From the NCBI GenBank assembly GCA_036971615.1, contig JAYKKR010000021.1, forward strand, positions 310,001 through 374,000: a stretch of 64,000 nucleotides of DNA, in the 5' to 3' direction. The first letter of the stretch is position 1; the number at the start of each line of letters is the position of its first letter. Below are positions 58,957 through 64,000 of the stretch, piece after piece. The DNA is from Amyloporia xantha (Eukaryota; Basidiomycota; Agaricomycetes; Polyporales; Adustoporiaceae). The translations under genes and the position numbers were made by a program. The notes under the pieces were generated by a model. It did no database searches, was not told where the DNA came from, and was given only the letters and a program-made list of their open reading frames with translations.

Positions 58957-61900
58957 CTATGATACAGATTGACTGCGCACAAATGCAAGAGCTTGCCAAT
59001 TGCGTACTTCCCAAGGCGAAAGCATGACCGATTTTTGAGCGAGCTTATGGGCTTCTCCTCGCGTTTCGGGATCTGTGCTGCCTCCCAGACAGCGCGCGAT
59101 CGCTTGAAGATGCAACGACTCCCGAAAGTGCCCAAAATGATCCTGTTGTGTTGCGGATGAGCCCGCGAGAACAGCAAGCGCGCCCTCACCGTCGCCTTGT
59201 TGAAGGACCAATGAGGATAATTCTTGCCTGATCTCTGGGCGGGATGGCTCCGCAATTACAGCTTTCTGTGCGACTGCCAGAGCTTGACTCGCATCTCCCT
59301 GCGACGGTTTTTAGTATCTCATATCCCTCTAGCGAAAAAAATCCACCCACTTGTCCGAGATGATGCTGGATTAGAAGATAGAGAACTTCTCGACCAGGAT
59401 CTCGAGCCAGCCGTTGATCGAGCGGAAGTGCTAGAATCTCAGACAAGGCTGCATCGACGAGGCTATCGTCGTCGGTGAGAATGCCCATCCCCGCCAACGT
59501 GTTAATTGCAAGGAGGTTCTCCGGGTCCGTTTCGATACTGGAAACTGATAATTAGCATACTTACGCTTCATAGTTTACTGACTGACCTTTGCAGTAATTG
59601 CGCCTTCGCAGATTCCCTTCCATCTTCTGTTCCCCATGGCCCACAGCGTCTGAGCAAGCAGAACGACAACATGACCTTGCATGACTTGGTCATCTACAGT
59701 AGTGCTCATAGCAGCCTCAAACAACCCCAAAGCCTCTGGTAAATGGCCCATTTTGAAGTGAGCTAGTCCAGAACCGAACTGCGCTTGAGTGAGCAGGATC
59801 TTCGTGCTACGATCCGCCGGCACCTCCGGAAGCAGGCCCATCACGACTTCATACGATTCCAGCGCCCCTTCATAATCCTGCAAGGAAAGTCGCACACGAG
59901 CCATATTCGTATGTGCCACCGTAAATTGCCTTTCGATGATCGGGTCCTCCGTATCCTCATAGGCCCCTTCCAACAACGCAATTGCACGACCAATCATTTC
60001 GATACTGAGCTCCACATGCCCAATTCGTTCGCATATTAGTCCGAAAAGGTGCAATGCGGAGGGATCCTGTGACCGCTCTCTACAGAACCGATCGAGGACG
60101 AAGAATGCGGGGAAGAGAACGTCCAACATTGATGATCGCGACTGACTTGTCATATTTAGCTTTGTGAACATAGACGTTTGGAAAATTCGACATCCGCATC
60201 CGGCTAAAAACGCACTTGGGATGAGAGCGATAAAACATTGACTTGTTGTACTGCTTACCACAGGAACGCTCAGGCCCACAGCGTGCTCGAATAATGCCCT
60301 AGCTTCGGGAGCGTGGCCATTGACCGTAGCTACAAGCCCTTGCCCAACCCAAGCTAGAGCGTAGTCAGGGTCCAGAGTCTGAGCCTTATAGAATGCCTCA
60401 TTTGCAAGCTCCGCATCACCATGGTGGAGGTAGAGAAGACCTAGATTGGTCCATGTGGAAGTACTCTACCAATCGGAGTGAGCAAGAAATTTCACTGCTT
60501 TATAATCGGTGATACACACCTTGGAATTGTATTCCAAAGCTTTGATGAAGGCATGCTGGGCGATCTTTGGTTGCGACTCAAAAGTAGCACTACCCAAGGC
60601 GTGCCAGTAAGTGTCATTTCCAGGTTCCACCTTCAACGCCTTCTTGAACTGATGAATAGCCTCCTCCCGCGAACGTTCTTGCTTCGGACTCGTCGACAAT
60701 CTATGACAGTAAGAGAACAGAGCTATTCCTAAATCATAGAGCGCACTGCCGCTGGCCACATCGTCCAGCGAGTCCAGTGAGATACGATAGTCATAGGCCG
60801 CGATTGCAAGCTCTAATGCACGAAGAGACAGGTCGGAAGGATCTTGCAACGATGGTGGCAATGTGATGATTCCTGCTAGACTTTTACCAGGATGGTCTGA
60901 AACGAAAGGTACCAACTTCGCGAGAGTGTGACGAACATCATCTTGATCTAAAAACAAGGTGAATTGTGAGAGATGGAATGTGGCATCAGCAGCGACTTTC
61001 CATGCTACACGGCGGAACCCTGGACTAGCTGCTATCAGCCGAAGAGCAACGCGGATGGAGGATATGAAAGATCCTTCAGCCCTCGCGGTATAGGCAGTTG
61101 CAATTTCCATGCGGCCGAGATCGAGAAAAGCTTGGCTGAGCGAGACAAGGACGCCCAGTTCAGACGGATGCTTGATCAAGATAGACTCAAATGCCTTGAT
61201 AGCTTCCTCGTACTCGCCCATCTGCCGTTGCACCTCCCCAATGAAGTAAGAGCATATCCAGTCGTCGGAATTGAGTTCTCGGGCACGTTCCAGAGCCTTG
61301 ATTGCTGCCGCAAAGCGTCCTGCCTTGCTGTACGCTTCTCCCAGACGCAACCAGGAGAGCTGGTCGTCAACGTCTGTCCTGAGCGCAATCTGGAATGCTT
61401 GTATTGCTGGAGGGTAATTTTGACGAGTCTGGAAAACGAGGCTATAGATCATATTCGAGACTGGCGATAAGTGGTATCTTACCAATTCCACCACACCGAC
61501 AGCCTTCCAAGCCCATGCATTGATAGGCAGATATCTTGCGGTAGCAGCCCCACCTTCCAAACCACCCTCCCCATCGATCGTTCGCCTGGCAACGACTTCA
61601 ACTAAATCCCACTCTCGTTCCTCAGCGAACCCTTCAGCAAGCCTGCGGGCAGCCTCCGCTTCACGAGGGTCCAGCTCGAAGGCTTTCTGGAAACATTTGG
61701 ACGCTCGATTCGGATCCGGAGGAGAAGCAAACTCTGAATAGTAAATTCCAAGTGACGTGAATGCAGGGGCAAATGTCGATGATCGTTTCAGTGAAGTTAT
61801 GAAATGACGATAGGCTTCTTCGCGATGGTCGTCTACAAATCATGTCAGACATTGCAACCATGTAACAGCAGGTCGATTACCTCCCATGTCCCAGTAGCAT

Positions 61901-64000
61901 TTGCCGAGTCTCCACCAGCTTCGTGCCTTGTCAACATCTCTTCCTTCCAGCCCATCCAGCGTCAAAATAACATCTTGTAATTCCGCAGCGGCATCCTCCA
62001 TCTTATGAAGGTTCGCCTGGCACCAGGCGTGTTCCTCTTTCGCACGTATACCTTCGTCTAGATTATCTGGAATGAGATGGACGACTTTTGCGTACAACTG
62101 TTGTGCTTCCGCCCATTTTCCTGCATGCTGGAGGATGTTGCCACGAGCCATGAGACATGGTATGTTGTCTGCATCCTGAGCAAGGATGTCGTTGATGATA
62201 CCAAGTGCACGTGGGTGATGCTTAGGCGGGTAGTATTCAGCTAATGATGTCGCCAGAGCAATATTGAATGCCTTCCGGACACTAGAAAGTCCGTACATGT
62301 TTGATTTTAAGAGATTAGCCGCAGAGAGATGTTGAAATGACCTACCGCGATAGCGGCTTGCCATTATTTTGTTCTGCCCGGCGGACAAGTTCGAGACCGC
62401 TCTCCGCTACTTTGATGGTGTTCTCTAAGTCGCCCTCGTTATGATAAATCTCTACCACTATCCTATGAGCGAAAATGGAGTCGGAAAGACTGCTGAACAC
62501 ATCCTGGTCATCACATCAGTCTAGAAACAGCTTCTTCAGAGTAGCACGTACAATAATTGTATCAACATTGTCTTCCTCGTTTGTCTCGGTTCTCACTTGC
62601 GGCTCTTCCTCATCCACAAGCGGAATGCCCATATAGGCAAAGTACGCGGCGATCATTTTGGACATCGCCGCGTCCGGAAAAAGATGCACGAATTGACGTA
62701 GAGCACCGAAGTCGTATCCCTCTGTGGGGCGCCAAAATTAACAAGTGTCACAGCCGAAGGAAGGATCAGATCTACCGATGTGCTCTGCATCTTTTGCCTC
62801 GATGAATAATGACCACGCCAGCTCGTCCGTGATGCCCAGTAAGACCATGCCGCTGATGAGCTCGTCCAGCTCTGCCGCGATCTTGGCCTTTTGTGCCGCA
62901 AACTCGCTAGTCCGGGGCAATGCGTGCAGGTGCTGCTGCTTACGGCGCAGGAGTTTTGACTCCGTTGTGCGACGCAGCTCATCAGATGTGTTGGGGTGAT
63001 TCATGACTTCGTTATAGAAATAGGGTAACTTGACTACAGAGTCAGATATCGTTCGGACAACACGCAAAGCAAATGCCCTTACTCGTGAGGATCCTAAGAC
63101 TTCAATAGCGACCTCTCTCCGTATTTGCTCCGGACCTGCTGCACCCAGACGCGTTCTGCGTTTGCTGACCTCTTTCTCAATAGTCTCGTCCTCTTCGCGC
63201 TCGTGCAGAGCTACAATCTCCTCAAGAGTAGGCAGGGTGTTGTATATGGCCAGTTGAGTAGGATGGGTGTTCGACAATGTCGGATTTGTGGGGTCCGGAG
63301 GCGGCAACGTAGACAGAACAGGAAAAAGATGAGAGTCTGGAAGCATCAGGGATAGTGCATCTGCCAGCTATAACGCGAGCTTCATTGTGCAGTCCGAACC
63401 TACACTGGAAGAATGTCATACCTGCATTCGTGTACTTTTGTCAAGATCTCTACGAAGATCAATAAGCTTCTGGAGGACTTCTGCACATTTTGTCGCGTCG
63501 CCACTACATTCGATAAAGTGAGATTCGATATTGGATCTAGCCACTGACTGCATACGTTTTTGCGAACAACTGAGATAGTTGCTCCAAAGTCTCCGCATAT
63601 TTGACCCAATCGTGAGCCTGTTCATACAGTTGCGAGAGACCCTACGGCTGGTTTGAGCATAAACTCACGCACCGCGATCCGGCTCCCTACTCACCTGCCA
63701 TGCCAGAGGTTGGTCGGGGCCTGATGCTATAGCCTTGTGATACGCCTACATTCGCAAAGGGAGTGTTATTAATAGACAGACAGCAGAAGATGGTCTTGCG
63801 TTACTTGCTCGCTCTGCTGGATCTGGTTCAATTTCAACAGTGCTAGACCGAGAAAGACATTCCTACATGAGACAATTTCAGTGATGGCTCACGAAGGAAC
63901 TTGTTTGACATACGCATTGTAGTTGTCAGGTTCAAATTCAAGCACGTCAAGGGATGCCTGACGTGCTTCCTCGTAGTCCTTCTTGCCTATGGCCTCGCGT
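58957..64000 (-). CDS. SKI3: SKI3 superkiller complex TPR scaffold (N-terminus cut by window)
   Basis: Tetratricopeptide-repeat scaffold of the cytoplasmic Ski complex, which feeds mRNA to the exosome for 3'-5' decay. The gene reads leftward; the right edge cuts it about REAIGKKDYEEARQASL, near the expected N-terminus, and the stop is at 58957-58959. About fifteen exons were traced, with minus-strand exons near 63862-63805, 63745-63696, 63641-63556, 63503-63422, 63367-62776, 62721-62552, 62503-62346, 62281-61881, 61832-61483, 61428-60520, 60465-60259, 60203-59579, 59537-59351, 59298-58957. Diagnostic segments: RRTRLGAAGPEQIRREV, YNEVMNHPNTSDELRR, the TPR series (LNSDDWICSYFIGEVQRQMG; PSALHLFGLICERIGH) and the end EAHKLAQKSVMLSPWEVRNW. 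Around 60173 either a one-base deletion or a longer 99-nt intron is needed. Confidence 0.88.

Noticed and set aside
1..64000. CRISPR array, rRNA operon or secondary-metabolite cluster
   Set aside because: No regularly spaced direct repeats, no rRNA sequence, and no backbone synthase, P450 group or transporter cluster was seen.

Overview
The window is nuclear DNA of a filamentous basidiomycete, most likely an Agaricomycete (inference). The evidence is: genes on both strands broken by many short introns (mostly 44 to 75 nt, GT...AG), long low-complexity Ser/Pro/Gln-rich protein regions, and a fungal gene set (Yak1 kinase, DASH subunit Spc34, fungal DOCK protein, Medusa-type regulator, Mtf2-like mitochondrial protein). 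No ribosomal RNA, confident tRNA, CRISPR or bacterial-style operon was seen. Gene models were built by hand by joining exons at splice sites that keep the reading frame. Except where an indel is reported, the joined exon lengths add up to whole codons; SKI3 (open at the window edge) was checked only in part.

Layout, left to right. 1-4238: no supportable gene. 4239-6037: unrecognised Ser/Pro-rich protein. 6038-10230: gene-free, with an inverted-repeat pair, a foldback MITE and a tandem repeat. 10231-12789: a coiled-coil protein divergent from a PAC4-type proteasome assembly chaperone. 13145-17195: YAK1 kinase. 17593-21285: a PHOSPHO-type phosphatase divergent from TFIIH subunit TFB1. 24203-26096: a DUF4436-type membrane protein. 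28153-31542: a WW/MyTH4/RhoGAP protein. 32499-33251: a terminal-inverted-repeat element containing tRNA-like promoter boxes. 33758-35188: an Mtf2-like mitochondrial protein. 37285-39182: a Spc34-like DASH protein with an unusual C-terminal extension. 40651-47858: a giant DOCK-family Rho/Rac exchange factor. 48316-50297: a Medusa/DUF7082 regulator. 52119-53384: Mediator subunit 27. 55659-56521: an unrecognised protein divergent from a LETM1-domain mitochondrial protein (56722-58268). 58957-64000: SKI3, whose N-terminus lies beyond the right edge.

The genes are housekeeping and signalling functions without a shared pathway. Two neighbours, the RhoGAP and the DOCK exchange factor, act oppositely on Rho-type GTPases but are about 9 kb apart, and I infer no functional cluster. 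The most notable observations are recurrent one-base indels interrupting otherwise well conserved genes (one in the RhoGAP, three in DOCK, one in the coiled-coil gene, possibly one in SKI3), two well-bounded non-autonomous transposons, and the Spc34 extension. I did not find a convincing new multi-gene system.
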